From: Hysterangium stoloniferum
Lineage: Eukaryota > Basidiomycota > Agaricomycetes > Hysterangiales > Hysterangiaceae
Reading direction: 5' to 3'
Assembly (NCBI GenBank): GCA_015178975.1
Contig: WHVD01000016.1
Location: forward strand, 992,001-1,056,000
DNA length: 64,000 nucleotides
In this document: positions 1 through 11,190 of the stretch, one piece after another
Layout of the letters: every line of letters begins with the position of its first letter
Numbering within the stretch: position 1 is the stretch's first letter
Made by a program: the position numbers and the translations under genes
The notes under the pieces: generated by a model
Database searches by the model: none
What the model was told of the DNA's origin: nothing
What the model saw: only the letters and a program-made list of their open reading frames with translations

Positions 1-514
1 CCGATTCCCCCCTGAGCAATTTAGTTGCCTCCAGGAGTACAACTGAAATTGAATAACGCGCGTAGACCCAAAGTTGGTCTAAAAATAAAATAAAACATTT
101 TCATCAGCTTACCATGGCATCAGTGAAAAATGGTTTTAAGCGCTGAGAGGAAGCATCCCTATCTGGGCGCTTCACAACATCCTAGAATGCTGGGACTTCC
201 CTCCGGATCAAATACCAATGAACTAGGACATTGTTTATTATCGACATTAATTCTGTCCCTATAAGCAACGGGCTCTTCCTGTGGCACGGACAGGGTTAAC
301 CCGACGATCAGGAGGTGCTTGGTACCTGCCAGCCGGCTTACAGAAATTATAACGGTGTTTCAATTGTCTGTAACTTAGTCCGTCTGATGCGATCAATTCG
401 GTCCCCGTCGGCTTGCAAGTCAGGTTCAGCCATCTTTTCCTAGTCAGTAAGTCCTTCCACCCCCTTTCCATGTCTGTATCTATTATCAATGGACCCTATA
501 ACAATAATTATATC

Positions 515-544
515 TCAGTCGACGGGTAGATAGGAATCGACTGA
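515..544. repeat. Hairpin with 8-bp arms (copy A)
   Basis: Arms TCAGTCGA and TCGACTGA are perfect inverted repeats around a 14-nt loop containing GGGTAGATAGGAA. The same hairpin recurs at 626-663. A roughly 20-bp AT-rich direct repeat (CTATAACAATAATTATATCT) lies just before this copy and again near 560-580. Confidence 0.6.
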
Positions 545-625
545 TATTTCAGTATGTACCTATAACAATAATTATATCTAAGTGTAATGAGTATCTAGTT
601 CTGACGGTAAGAGACAAAGAAAGCG

Positions 626-663
626 TACCTCAGTCGAGGGGTAGATAGGAATCGACTGAGGTA
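626..663. repeat. Hairpin with 12-bp arms (copy B)
   Basis: TACCTCAGTCGA at 626-637 and TCGACTGAGGTA at 652-663 are perfectly complementary, with nearly the same loop as copy A (GGGGTAGATAGGAA). It could be the remains of a small foldback element or a local duplication. No function is evident. Confidence 0.6.
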
Positions 664-1520
664 GCTCTTGGTACTTTGGGTGTAGTATCGAGTGCCGCAC
701 GATCCCTGCGTGCCGGGAGTAGTTCGGCACTCAACGTCCAGCCGAGCGTATGAAGGAGTCGCATGCCTTTTGTTTCCTACGACATCTCTGTCAGTACAGT
801 ATCTGAAAATTTCGCATCCTTTCACAGATTATCATTCATTAATTCTTTCTTTTATTTCTCCCACCCACCCTTCCCCCATATCGAGGATTTGGGTTAATCA
901 ATGAATCAAATTTAATAATTAATGATTGTTTAATCTATTGTTAAGTGAGAGTGAGAGTTGTACTGCGAGAGAGGACCCGCCCTCCCGAGCGGCGAGTCTT
1001 CCCACACATACGCGGAGAGCTAAGCTCTCCCCCTACCCAACCATACAGCTCTCTGCTCTCATCACGACACATAGACGAAGCTGGATATTTATACGTGACT
1101 TCGGAACAAAATGGACAGAGATACCCGTAAATCACGTGCTTCTCACTGGCTCCCAATTGTATTACGTCTTAGAGCATGCGTAAGCCCTCATTTCACAACA
1201 GTATCACCCAGCAGAGCGAACATGTAATTTATATACAATTTTTGGAGGGTATCTTCGAGGGTTCTGCTCCATGATAGAAGCAGGGTGTCCAACAGAATAC
1301 CAAGTGGATTCTAGTGAACGCTATTTGACAATAGAAGTTCATGTTGGACTGCCGATATTGTGCCCCTTGCGGAACACTTGTAAAATCATGTGCCCTTACA
1401 TTCCCTAAAGGACCCAAGGTCTTGGTCCACTCGCCGCTCGGTCTTTTGTTGGGTCGTGCCGAGGCAACATTCAGAAATTTACAGAAAGTTAGAATTGAGG
1501 TCGGCTTTCTGAATTTTCAA

Positions 1521-1537
1521 CCCCCCCCCCCCCCCCC
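1521..1537. repeat. C homopolymer, 17 nt
   Basis: A run of 17 C. Length is likely unreliable because sequencing and assembly are error-prone in such runs. Confidence 0.8.
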
Positions 1538-1690
1538 GCCATTACGTAGAGACGCATAGTGTGTTCAGTGGGAGTTTGCGAATGACGGTGCAATAAGATG
1601 CGAGGTTTGATTAAGGGGTTTTGCTTTATGCCAATTGGGATATAGGGGGGGTGAAGTCGTATAGATATGGCCATTGCTTCGGGTATTAAT

Positions 1691-2757
1691 GAAGGAAGGG
1701 TCCTGGGGATGGGACTGGGTCAGAGTCTGTAGTTCTCAGAGAGGGCTTTGACAGATTTTTCCGCTCTTTGAAGGGGTTATATTATGCTTGATCCCAGATG
1801 CCATTGTCTTATCTTTGGCCTTTTCCGCTTGTATGATAGTCCACTTGGACCAAACCACCAGAAGTGACAAAGGGTGATTTGGGTGCACACAAAGCAATTT
1901 ATCCTTCACCTATCCAAATCACCGTTTGTCCATCCCAGAGTTTCTTCCCTTGAAAAACCTCTCAGAAACTCATATGAAACTGTTAGATACATGATGTTTG
2001 AACTGTGCTAACTATGACCATCCATCTGAGCCCTGTTCTTTCACCAGCTACTGCACTGTCAGCAGCATCAAATCATGATAATTGGGACCATAGGTGTATT
2101 TAATTGAATCTAATCCATAATACTATGGCCCAATATTGAGATAAATTATCCCTCAAAAAAAGACATAAGGTTATTTTTATTTCATTGCTTAAAGATCCTC
2201 AAAATGGAATTACAAGTTGAATAGGCAAGGGTTGCATGGGATACCTTAAACAATCTGGCTGCTTATGTAAGTTCATTGGCAAATCCTAACATTCATGAAA
2301 AAAAGGCCAGAGAGCCCTATACAGACATCTTAACCTTCAGAGGGTTATCTAGATTCTCATTATGCCCAGGAGATCTGCAGCAGTCCAAAAAAGACTGAAA
2401 AACTTAGGTCAGTATGCAATGAAAGTTATCTTAGCCTGTTCTGTTCATTCTGAAACTCACCAAGGCCAGAATTGTCAACAGAAAGTGAAGGTGGTTGTCC
2501 CAGCACAAAGGGAAATTGACTTGACACCTAAAGAGTCCTTCTCTGTGGATCATGAAAGCTCAGATATGTCAGATGCATCATTCAATGTATCCCTTCCTGC
2601 AGTGAAAGTGATGGTTTGTACTCAATGCTGTCTATAGAATCAGATGCTGACAGTCAAAATATCCAAGACAAAGCCTAATTACTCACTTTCATCTGGAGAA
2701 TGCAAGATGGAGTGGCCCAACTCTCACAAAAGGGCAACTAAAGTCTGGTCCACCCAG
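1691..2757. other. CpG-poor, probably old transposon sequence
   Basis: The AT content rises and CG dinucleotides become rare compared with 1-1,690. No gene is supported apart from the weak open frame at 2,362-2,637. Confidence 0.4.
2362..2637 (+). pseudogene. Short open frame, possible transposon ORF fragment
   Basis: A 91-residue frame that begins MPRRSAAVQKRLKNLGQ, basic at its start and Ser/Asp-rich towards the end (SSDMSDAS). The basic opening loosely recalls N-termini of transposon-encoded proteins in agaricomycetes, but this is an impression and not a domain match. It lies in CpG-poor sequence just upstream of a solo LTR and has no supported continuation. It may be a relic or chance. 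Confidence 0.25.
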
Positions 2758-3526
2758 TGTTACGACCATGTCACAACCCTGTCACAACCCAACAGTCCCT
2801 GATAATATTATCGTCTGCCTGCGTTTCAAGTTACTGGCCAAGTCATTGTATCAGCAACTGTTGGTAAACCGACACTGACATATACCTTCACAGCGATCAA
2901 ACCCCATTTATGCCCCTGTCAAGTTATACTTGTACCATCTGGTTATGCTTTGATATGTCCCCTTTTTTATTATGTTGATCCATTCTACTCTATGTTTCAC
3001 ATCTGCCTGTATATATTTATAGCTCTTGGACTATTTCCTTTTCTCGTATGTAATTCCACTCTCAGTTAATCACAGCTTCTGATTGTATTGTATGTAACCT
3101 TCCAGTTTCTAAGCCAAGTTTATTTGTCATTAGTTGGACATTCCCACTCTTACTTTAGTTAGTATTTTGAGATGCCAATAACTAGTATTTAAGTCCACCT
3201 GTAATGTAGCTACAAGGCAATCAGAATATCTACTCAGAACACTTGTATACATCTCTCATAGTCTCGCTCTAAATATATCACTCTCCACCTCTGCTTGCAC
3301 TCGCTCACCCTTGGTCCCCAACCCTTTGACCTGACACTCAACTTATCCTTTGGTTTCCAATCAGTGAGTTACTGAGAGGATTATCAACAGGACTAGTTTT
3401 CTGCCTGCCTGAAATTTAAGGACACCCGATGGTAACTTGCAAGGGTGCAGCATATAAGCTGAAGCCAAGTCCTTCTGTTCAGTCTCTGTCGGTCTGCTGA
3501 CATTAGTCAGTTTTCTGTTCTTAACA
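2758..3526 (+). mobile_element. Solo LTR, Gypsy family I, old copy
   Basis: The sequence begins TGTTACGACCATG and ends CTTAACA, the same termini as the LTRs of the Gypsy element at 41,320-47,267 read in its coding direction. It is flanked by the direct repeat CCCAG at 2,753-2,757 and 3,527-3,531, a 5-bp target duplication. No internal region is present, so this is a solo LTR left by LTR-LTR recombination. It is much poorer in CpG than the full-length element, which suggests an older insertion. Confidence 0.9.
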
Positions 3527-3531
3527 CCCAG

Positions 3532-4724
3532 TAATAAAATGGGCAACCCAGCCCCAAGAACAAAGTGTCAGCATGCATTTCAAGTTCAACAAGCCACACA
3601 GGTTCTCAGAGCTCAAGGTTATGCAGATATCTTTTCATATTTCCAGAAACAGCAAAACAGGGAAAGTGCAGTGGTTGATCTGGGAGTTAAGTGATGTGAT
3701 TCTTGAGTTGTGCATATTACATAGAATGAAGAAGGGAGGTGGATGTGAGGCACTGGAAGTGCAGGAGCTCAGACACAGACACAGACATGAACAAGTGAAC
3801 AGTAAATTTCACCAGCATGCACTATGTACTTAACTGAGAGGTCTGGTCCTACAAAACAAGTGGAGCTTGGCTTCAACTTAAGTGTTGCACCCTTATATGA
3901 ACTGTTAGGGTGCTCCTGTATTTCAGAAGAGCTGTAGTACAATTTTAGGCTGAAGACAATACTTAATAAGGCCAAAATACTAAGGGTCATGAGGATAAGA
4001 GTTGTGGCTGGCTGACAATATCTTCAAGAGTATTAGGAGCAAGCAAAGGGGTTTAAACACCAAAGGGGTAATCTAAGTTGATATTCAAACTGGAGAACTA
4101 TAGTATACATGAGAGGGCTTTTATGTATACAAAAGTATGACAGATGATCAGAAGGCTGATCAAGGAAGTGAGAAGTCATGATGGGTCAAAGAAAATGGGA
4201 AAAGGAAGAAGGATCAAACTAAGACTAAATGTGATGAAACACAAGTATTCTAAAGGCTGTGAGGTGGTAAATAAAACATACACATCAAATGGGTGATGGG
4301 AGAGCATTGGGATGGAGATGGGACAGGATGGTAAAACAGGTAATCTACAGAGAGATACATAGGTGTCAGGGCACCACAGGCAGTGATACCATGGTCAGGG
4401 ATACTGATAGTGGGGTGCTGGAGGGTAAAACCAAGTTGTGGGGGTCTGAAATGATAGGAGCCTAACACAATCACTGACTAAATATAAAAGCTATACAACG
4501 CAGAAATATCATTGTAGACTCATGATCAACATCCAACCTCTCTTGTTGACTGAAATTAGCTCCTGACTATATGGCAATGGTCAATCTTTGTTATATATCT
4601 AGTGTAACATCACCAATTAGACTGGCTATATACTGTCTAAGGCAGAGGAGTCATCATGGCCTTGGACTGACAGGATTCTGTCCATTCCTTATCCTAGTTG
4701 CCTTTTGTATTTGGGATTTTTGTT
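3532..4724. mobile_element. Degenerate LTR family III sequence
   Basis: From about 3,840 to 4,467 the sequence resembles the solo LTR at 23,525-24,271. Shared parts include GTGGAGCTTGGCTTCAACTT, the GTTGCACCC segment, and the terminal CCTAACA at 4,461-4,467. The left end is not resolved and no target duplication was found. The flanks hold no supportable gene. Confidence 0.5.
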
Positions 4725-4729
4725 ACACC

Positions 4730-4900
4730 TGTATGATGCTGACAGTATAGAGAAAATGGATGAAGTGAAGTTCTTATTACTAAGCTACTATAATGTACTA
4801 TGTAACAGAACATTTTCGAATATATTACATTAAAACAAAAAATGAGTAGCAAGACCATGAGCACTCTCAACAGCTTGCAACAAAATGACATATTTTAACA
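4730..4900 (-). repeat. Copia 3' LTR
   Basis: The minus strand runs from TGTTAAAATATG to CATACA. It is closely similar to the 5' LTR at 6,916-7,088. It carries the left ACACC duplication on its outer side and the purine tract on its inner side. Confidence 0.85.
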
Positions 4901-4943
4901 TGCCCACTTTGTACATCATTGAGAACTTGTAGTAAATCCATAT

Positions 4944-5803
4944 TGTTACGATTGGAAAACCCACCAGACTCTGGGCACTACCCTATATGCACCTGCACCC
5001 TACACGCACCAGTTATCAGTTTACCAGAATACCCACCAGAACCAAGATGTCAGACCTGTCCATGCCTGACCTTCATTATCTCATGTACCAGTCACTGGAA
5101 TACCCACCCGGACCCTGTGCACATCTTCCCCTTCTATCCCTGACCCTGTCCCACACATCAGTCACTGGACTCTGCTTGGAAAACCCGTCAGCTCTCTAAC
5201 TGAGCCCCATTCCCATTATGGTCAAATGACCTGTCACATTTCAGACTCTGCTCCCACCCCATTCCCATTCTGGTCTAACGACCTGTCACATTTCAGACTC
5301 CACTCCACTCCATTCCATTCCTAACACCAAGTTTGGTGTTTACTTATCTCGTTTCATGATTACTAGTTTGGATTTCATTATTACTGGATTTGGTATGACA
5401 TACATTCCACAGTCTATATAGTCTGACAGATGTTGTACATACAATCCAGTCAGAAAATCAGCTTAGATTCCCCCAGTAATCTCAGTACATTTTCCACTCT
5501 AATCTCCTCTTTGAAACACACTGCTATTACCTCGTCGGGGCCCATGGGCTCCAACCTATCTATTACTCGACCTCCAACTCATCACTGCCTGATCCCTCGA
5601 CCTCTGTGGGATTCCCACAGTCAACCTTCCAACCCCTCAACCCACCAACTACTCCCAGACTCCCCAGGATTCCCATCCACCCATCTGAAATTGGATGACA
5701 GATCTAGTGAGGGGACAGCCTATAAGCTGAAGCTAAGTCCTACCGGCTTTCCCATGAGTTTCTCCAGAAACCCTCCAATAAGCTCTGCACACACTCCTTA
5801 ATG
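4944..5803 (+). mobile_element. Solo LTR family II nested in the Copia element
   Basis: It starts TGTTACGATTGGAAAACCC, matching the reverse complement of the right end of the insertion at 35,183-35,989 (TGTTACGACCGGACAATCCC). Shared features include the segment ending in AGCTGAAGCTAAGTCCTACC. CATAT flanks both sides (4,939-4,943 and 5,804-5,808), a plausible 5-bp duplication. The right terminus reads TTAATG instead of the expected TTAACA, so that border is less certain. Confidence 0.65.
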
Positions 5804-6149
5804 CATATGCACCAAATGAGAAATAAGCACTTTTAACAAAAGAAAATGCACCCACTTGATGCAAATTTCATTTGAAAGATTGAAACACACCCGCTGCACC
5901 CACTAGACATGAAATTCATCTGGTACTTTTGGCATCAAATCAAACCTTAGAATGTCCCTTGCTCCTAGAATGCATTCTCCCAACCTCCCAGACCATAAAA
6001 TGCTGGACCTTGGAGCTGTGCTTGCACCCCCTAGTCCACACAATGATATCAGTACCCAATATAAAAATACTCTCCCCTGTACTAGCAGTGAGAGCCTCTG
6101 GGTGTTTGGGTTTTTGGGTTTTTGGTAGGTGATTCACTTGAGGACAGAT

Positions 6150-6857
6150 CAACTGGCTTTGGTGTGGGACAAAAACATGTGATGTGACCTTCTTTATTGC
6201 ATCTGAAGCAATTCATTGGCCATTTCACATTTCACAAGTCTATTTTCATTTTCAGCATGATTTGACTCTCAGAATCCTTCCCACCTTTCAGATGACTTTC
6301 TTCTTCCACCAGCACCATGGAAATATCCTCGACAGTAAGTGATCCCACATGCTGCATAAGAGCAGTTGCAACTGCACCAATTCCAGAGCCAAACAATAAA
6401 TGAGGATCTGGCACACCCTCCTCATGTAACTCAACTCCAATTGTTCAAAGCTGTGAAGAAAGAGTCAAAATGCCATGGACATATTTCATCACCAGCTTTT
6501 TGACATCATGCTGGTATGTATAAAGCTGGCATTTCAACAAAATATGATTGGCCTGATTATTTCCCTGATAGATTTTGCAAGTGCTTGCCATGCCTCAGGG
6601 CAAGTGGTACAATCCTGAATATATGATTGTTGGCTTGATGCGATTGTGAGTCCAATTGCCATGTAACCATCCTCCAAATGCTTTGCCCATTCCAAATACT
6701 CCCTGCTACTCTCATCCTTAGGTGCCTTTGCTCCACCACTCACAACACTCAATGATCTAGCATGCCACAGAACCATTGAGAGTGAAAACTTCCATTTGTG
6801 GTAGTTATCACCTGAGAGTTTTGGGATGCTTGTGAGTAAAACATTGATATTGGACAT
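6150..6857 (-). pseudogene. Copia gag remnant (UBN2-type)
   Basis: The first 107 residues (6,857 down to 6,534) read as the N-terminal gag domain of Copia elements. They open MSNINVLLTSIPKLSGDNYH, followed by a W-K-F segment and a ratio of W, L and E typical of UBN2. After a break, the fragment VEDISMVLVEEESHLKGG at about 6,340-6,280 matches the later gag part, in another reading position and with stops. The zinc knuckle and all of pol are missing. The context is the 5' LTR and primer site directly upstream. Confidence 0.75.
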
Positions 6858-6915
6858 AAGATGATGAGATGGTATTAATGTGACTCTTTAAAGCAACAGG
6901 GTGGGGCCCATAACC

Positions 6916-7088
6916 TGTATGATATTGACAGTATAGAGAAAACAGACAAAGTTGAGTTTTTATTACCAAGCTACTATAATGTACTATGTAGCCAAACATT
7001 TTCGAATATATTACATTAAAACAAAAAATGCATAGCAAGACTGTGAGCACTCTCAACAGCCTGCAACAAAATAACATATTTTAACAAC
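6916..7088 (-). repeat. Copia 5' LTR
   Basis: The minus strand runs from TGTTAAAATATG at 7,088 to CATACA at 6,916. It is followed by the tRNA-Met-type primer-binding site and then gag. It carries the right ACACC duplication. Confidence 0.85.
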
Positions 7089-7093
7089 ACCTG

Positions 7094-7382
7094 AGTCTTT
7101 TACACACATATTGCAAAGGATAGACTGTGAACAGTGCAACACTCCATAAGGAAATTGAGTATCACTTTTATCCTTCATTTTTTTCTATATTATATATTAT
7201 TTTTCCTTCATACTTTCATGTAATATGGGTTTAGTGAATGCAGTGAACCAGATACTCAAGGATCTCATATTTGTCTCTAAATAGACCAAAAATCTGATTA
7301 GCTCAGAAGTACAAAGCAGAGTGAATGTGTGAGGGAGTGATGTTTCAGAGGCAGCCTAAAAGAATATTCAGAAAATGACCCA
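7094..7382. other. CpG-poor sequence without gene
   Basis: Nothing recognisable was seen between the Copia element and the CTAG-rich miniature element. Confidence 0.4.
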
Positions 7383-7593
7383 CATCAGGGATTTGGGAAT
7401 GTCTACACCCATTATGTAGACTCCCTAGCCTCCCTAGACTTCCTAGATCTATAGTAAGCTTTTATACTCACTAGTAAATAGGGATCTTATGAAAATAGTG
7501 TGTCTAGCCATGTCTAGCCAAGCTAGCTAGCTCTCCTAGAAGGCTCTAGACAATATAGACAGCATACTTGCTGATCTTCCCACTTTCCTGATG
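7383..7593 (-). mobile_element. CTAG-rich miniature element (copy 1)
   Basis: It is bounded by inverted CATCAGG / CCTGATG. The interior is strikingly rich in the tetramer CTAG (CTAGCC, CTAGACTTCCTAG, GCTAGCTAGCTC). It is the reverse complement of the segments at 15,096-15,298 and 30,108-30,304. It has no coding capacity, so it is probably a MITE moved by a transposase encoded elsewhere. The family is unknown to me. Confidence 0.65.
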
Positions 7594-8439
7594 CAGGGTG
7601 GTGAATTACAAAAAGACTTAGAGGTATAGCAAACCCTAACCCCTAATAACAAGGTTTTTTTTATATAATATTCACTTTTAAGAGCATATAACATGATATA
7701 GAGCAGTTCACACATAGTATTTGGCATTTTTTAGAGCCTCTGTCATCCACAAGTACAGTTGTTTCAGTGTCATGGCACTTCCTAATTAGGAAGGTAAATG
7801 CCATGACATGCAAGTTTTTGGTGTAAACCTAGAACCTATGTCATTTAGAAGTTACATTTATTATTTAAGACTTTAATAAGTTTATTTGAGAATTAATACC
7901 ACTCAGGAAAGGGCTAAAACTAAGGATGTGCCAATCAAAGTGGTGCACAAGGTATATTTCACAAGGAAAATGTACACTAGATGTAACAGTTCTCATGTTT
8001 TGATGACCTGATGTCAGATATCATTTTATTTTCGTGATTTTCAATACAAAATTGATGACCTATCTACTTATTTTGAAAAAAGAAACATGTTGTGGCACTT
8101 GCGCGGCAGCGCGACACCCTGCACGGGATTAGAGCAAGACCTAGGTAGTATCTCTCAGCGAACATTGCCGGGTGGTATTGATTGCAGAGAAGATTACATA
8201 TATACAACCTAAGCGAGTGTGGAGATAGGTATAATTTATAAAAAAAAAATTTGGAAAATGCCCAGTCCATTGAAAAGAAAAAAAATAAAGAACAAAAGAG
8301 AGAAATAAGCGCGAGATAACAAAATCCAGAAAACGGGAAAAGCAGTGATAGCACTAGCTTCACAAATCCTTGTTCCTCTTTTACCATCAAATCGATCGAC
8401 CACGGGTTCCGGGTTCCGGGCTCCATGTTCCGTGACGAT
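7594..8439. other. Spacer and 3' flank of the protease gene
   Basis: No supported gene. The CpG-poor part ends near 8,060, and the last 380 bp have ordinary CpG content and probably include the 3' untranslated region of the protease gene. An A-rich run lies at 8,240-8,290. Confidence 0.4.
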
Positions 8440-10395
8440 TTATCCCCTATAATATGGATCCTGATACGACCCCTGCGGTGGCGGACCCATCGGATGCATA
8501 CCCATCGCAGCCTGCGGCGCCGGATCCTGCAAAGGCCTATACGTCCCCGCCGTTTGGAAGCCCCTATTCCCACCACCAAGCCCCGGCCCAGTCCTCCCTC
8601 TCCCTCCCCACTTCCCGCGCCTAGCACCACCACAACAACACCGCCACACGCACACCACAAGACTCAACGCTAGAAGCCCGGCCACCGCGGCGATGATGTA
8701 GATCCAATACCTGAAGAACGCGCTCTTCGCCTTCTGCGCCGTGGACTGCGGGGAGTGCTGGGTCTCGCCTGCTGGGAGGAGGGAGTGCGCGGCGTCGCCG
8801 GTTGTGTCTTTGCCGTTGAGGCGGAGGGCGACAAAGTCCTTGTGTGCGGCGGCGGGGTCGGTGAGTGCGAGGAGCTGCATGTAGGGGTCGGATCGGTTGG
8901 CGGTGTCGCCGTCGACGAAGTCGCCAAAGTTGATGGAGGTGTAGGTGTTGCGGACTGCGTGGGGTGGTGGGGAAGGGACAGAATAAGTATAAGGACGAGG
9001 AGAGGGAGAGGGAGAGGAGGCGACTTACGGAATCCCATCCCCATGATAAAGTCGAATGTTCCGTCGAGAGCGGTGGTAATTGGTTGGAACTGGAAATGAG
9101 AAAGAGAACCAACGTTAGCATCAAAAGAACCGCCTCCGCCGTCACCAATAGTAGCATTAACCAAAACCGCCACTCACCGTGCCGACACAAACAGTGTCTC
9201 CGTTTGCGTTCGTCGCATTCAAGTCAGACGACACGGTATCGAGGGGGTGCACGGGGTACTTCTGCCCACCAATAACAATGGTGAGGTTCACCTCCTGATC
9301 GCACGGGACCAGCCACACATTGTCCTGCGTATCAAACGACGCGCCCCGCACGCGGCCGTATATCGCGTCGCTGACATCATGGGACACCTGCGGGAGGGTA
9401 AACCCCGAATCATAAATAACAACGGCCTTTCCACCGGATACACCAGGGACGACAGAGTCCACGGAAATCGTCTTGCCATCCGGGCCGATAATGCTGTCGA
9501 TGGTGCCGGACCAGTGCTGGTCGGTTTTGAGGGGCCCCGGGAGGGCCTTGACGGGCAGCTGTGGCTGGGTGGCGACGGCCTCGAGACCGGGGATGAGTTC
9601 GCCGATGGTGAGCTGGCCTTGGATTGTGCTGCCCGTGTCGCCCTCGCGGCCGAGGGTGAAGGTGATGAAGTTGGGGGTGGAGACGTTCTGGCGGAAGACG
9701 CGGTCGAGGAATGGGGCGCCGGAGGCGTCGCCGATGCGGGAGCGGACGACGGAGCTGGAGGAGGGGCCGAGACCGAGGATGCCGTCGATGTCGGTAAAGC
9801 CTGATGCTGAGCCTGGTGGGACGAGGACTGGGGGGCGCGGATGAGATAAAGAGTGGGGAAGAGAGGCAGGTTGGATAGACGTACTGTAATTTTGATCCGG
9901 GACTACAAACCCGCTAAATGTCGCTACAGCTTTGTTGATTTCACCTGCAACTTCACCTACCGCATAGGTGATCGAGGCTGTTGTACCCAGCCCGCTTGTA
10001 GTTGGCACGTTACCCGAAATCCACAAATCCGAGCTGGATAAATGTCTTCTATTAGCTTCTTTTTTTCTTTTTACATGAAATGTCGGATGAGACCTTACCT
10101 TCCGGTATCAAGAGTGACTACAAAGTCAGCGCTGCAAAAAAGAGGTGAGATGAGTTGTTCACATTGAGATTCAGATGTGGCCAAGAACTCACCTTCCTAC
10201 ATTAATTTTTGCAGTATACTGGGTATTTCCATCACTTGTAATAGATGTAGTTGTATTGGCACGCCGCTGGAACCGGGATGGAAGGCGTCTGCGTGGTGGT
10301 GTGCGTGTGCGCGCTGTTAAGGGAACACGAATGGCACAGGCTTGATCAACAACCAGAAGCAATAAATAAAGTGAAGCAAGGAACATGGGTAACAT
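8440..10395 (-). CDS. Membrane-anchored pepsin-like aspartic protease (A1 family)
   Basis: Six exons join in frame: 10395-10193, 10131-10099, 10033-9885, 9812-9178, 9089-9029 and 8954-8440, giving 531 residues ending in TAA. All five introns have GT..AG borders; the 72-nt third intron is also open in frame. Residues 1-21 form a hydrophobic signal peptide, followed by a short basic propeptide-like stretch. The first catalytic site is LDTGSSDLW (Asp76) and the second is IYDSGFT (Asp263), with DGILGLG near residue 138 between them. A single membrane helix (about 443-465, IYIIAAVAGLLALSLVV) is followed by a Cys-rich and Gly/Arg/Pro-rich cytosolic tail. Family knowledge suggests an extracellular or vacuolar endopeptidase; the anchor suggests cell-surface or secretory-pathway location. 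Substrate unknown. It is the one clearly intact, unduplicated gene in the window. Confidence 0.93.
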
Positions 10396-11190
10396 CCGCA
10401 GACAAACTAAAACGGGAGGAAAGTAGCGATGAATTTAAAAGCTGAAGTGGGAGTGAGTGGGATTAAAAAGGCACTCTGTTATGACTAAGCGAACAGCCTC
10501 GATCAAGTGTACGTACGTTTAATGATCTCGATCACATACGTTAGGGCTCCTCGGGACCTGAGCAATAAAAATAGATGTCAGACCTTAAGAAAGGATATTG
10601 AGCACATCCGTAGATATTCGACTCGATACTTCAAGTCAATGTAGCATTGAGTTAATTTGTTTCCAAACAAACCTAATGCTGAACGTTTGTCCAGAACACC
10701 AAGCAACTGTCGAGGTAGGTCAAGTCCTTCCACACTGTTACATTGATCAGCACTCCGCTGCGTTGAACTTGCGGTGACACTCCACTTTTGTTTTACCAGG
10801 GTGCGAGGGAGGATTATTTATAGTATTTCAAAGATGAACTGCTCGTCCACTCAGACACATCCACATGCTAAAGATCCTGTATCCTCTTCTCCCCCTTCTT
10901 CGCCTCCAGCTGCTCCACAGCCTGCATCTATGTCCCTAACGTAAATAATGGCTGCGAGATCTTTGTCTTCAAACCTGAAACATATTGAGATTGAAAGATG
11001 CCATTGTATAACAACATGATCCTCGCCCTGGTGCCACGTGGATTTCGCAGAATTCAGTGTGGCTACTGTCGAGGAAGCGTAAAGCTGCAGCCAAGGAAAT
11101 CGACACCGGCAATGGTCTTCGATTTCCATGTATGTGGCGATTGGGAACATGACGAAAGACTGACGATCCGACATGCCGGCGAGGTGTAGG
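10396..11190. other. Intergenic region upstream of the protease
   Basis: CpG-normal sequence. It contains the promoter side of the minus-strand protease gene, with a possible AT-rich TATA-like TTTTAAAT about 40 bp before the ATG. Overlapping short frames at 10,851-11,208 on both strands have no motif and are not accepted as genes. Confidence 0.4.

Larger units (their letters stand above)
1..1690. other. Gene-free stretch with short repeats
   Basis: No coding region can be supported here. The open frames are short, overlap on both strands and have no recognisable motif. The stretch keeps ordinary CpG frequency, unlike the CpG-poor transposon debris that follows, so it may be single-copy intergenic sequence. 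It holds two related hairpins and a C homopolymer, listed separately. Confidence 0.5.
4730..7088 (-). mobile_element. Decayed Copia retrotransposon with both LTRs
   Basis: Two LTRs of about 172 bp (4,730-4,900 and 6,916-7,088) lie in the same orientation, and the pair is bracketed by ACACC at 4,725-4,729 and 7,089-7,093. Read on the minus strand, the primer-binding site just inside the 5' LTR is GGTTATGGGCCC. This is complementary to the anticodon region of initiator tRNA-Met, as known for Copia-type priming. A purine-rich tract AAAGTGGGCA precedes the 3' LTR. The interior is about 2 kb, far short of a full gag-pol; only gag remains and a solo LTR is nested inside. Confidence 0.85.

Noticed and set aside
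8090..8150. GC-rich fold near the end of the protease gene, considered as a tRNA
   Set aside because: No cloverleaf with a plausible anticodon stem and T-loop could be drawn on either strand.
9247..9844. Plus-strand frames of 123-185 residues over the protease gene
   Set aside because: They are antisense to exon 4 of a well-supported protease; their composition (Gly/Glu/Ala runs) reflects GC-rich codons on the other strand.
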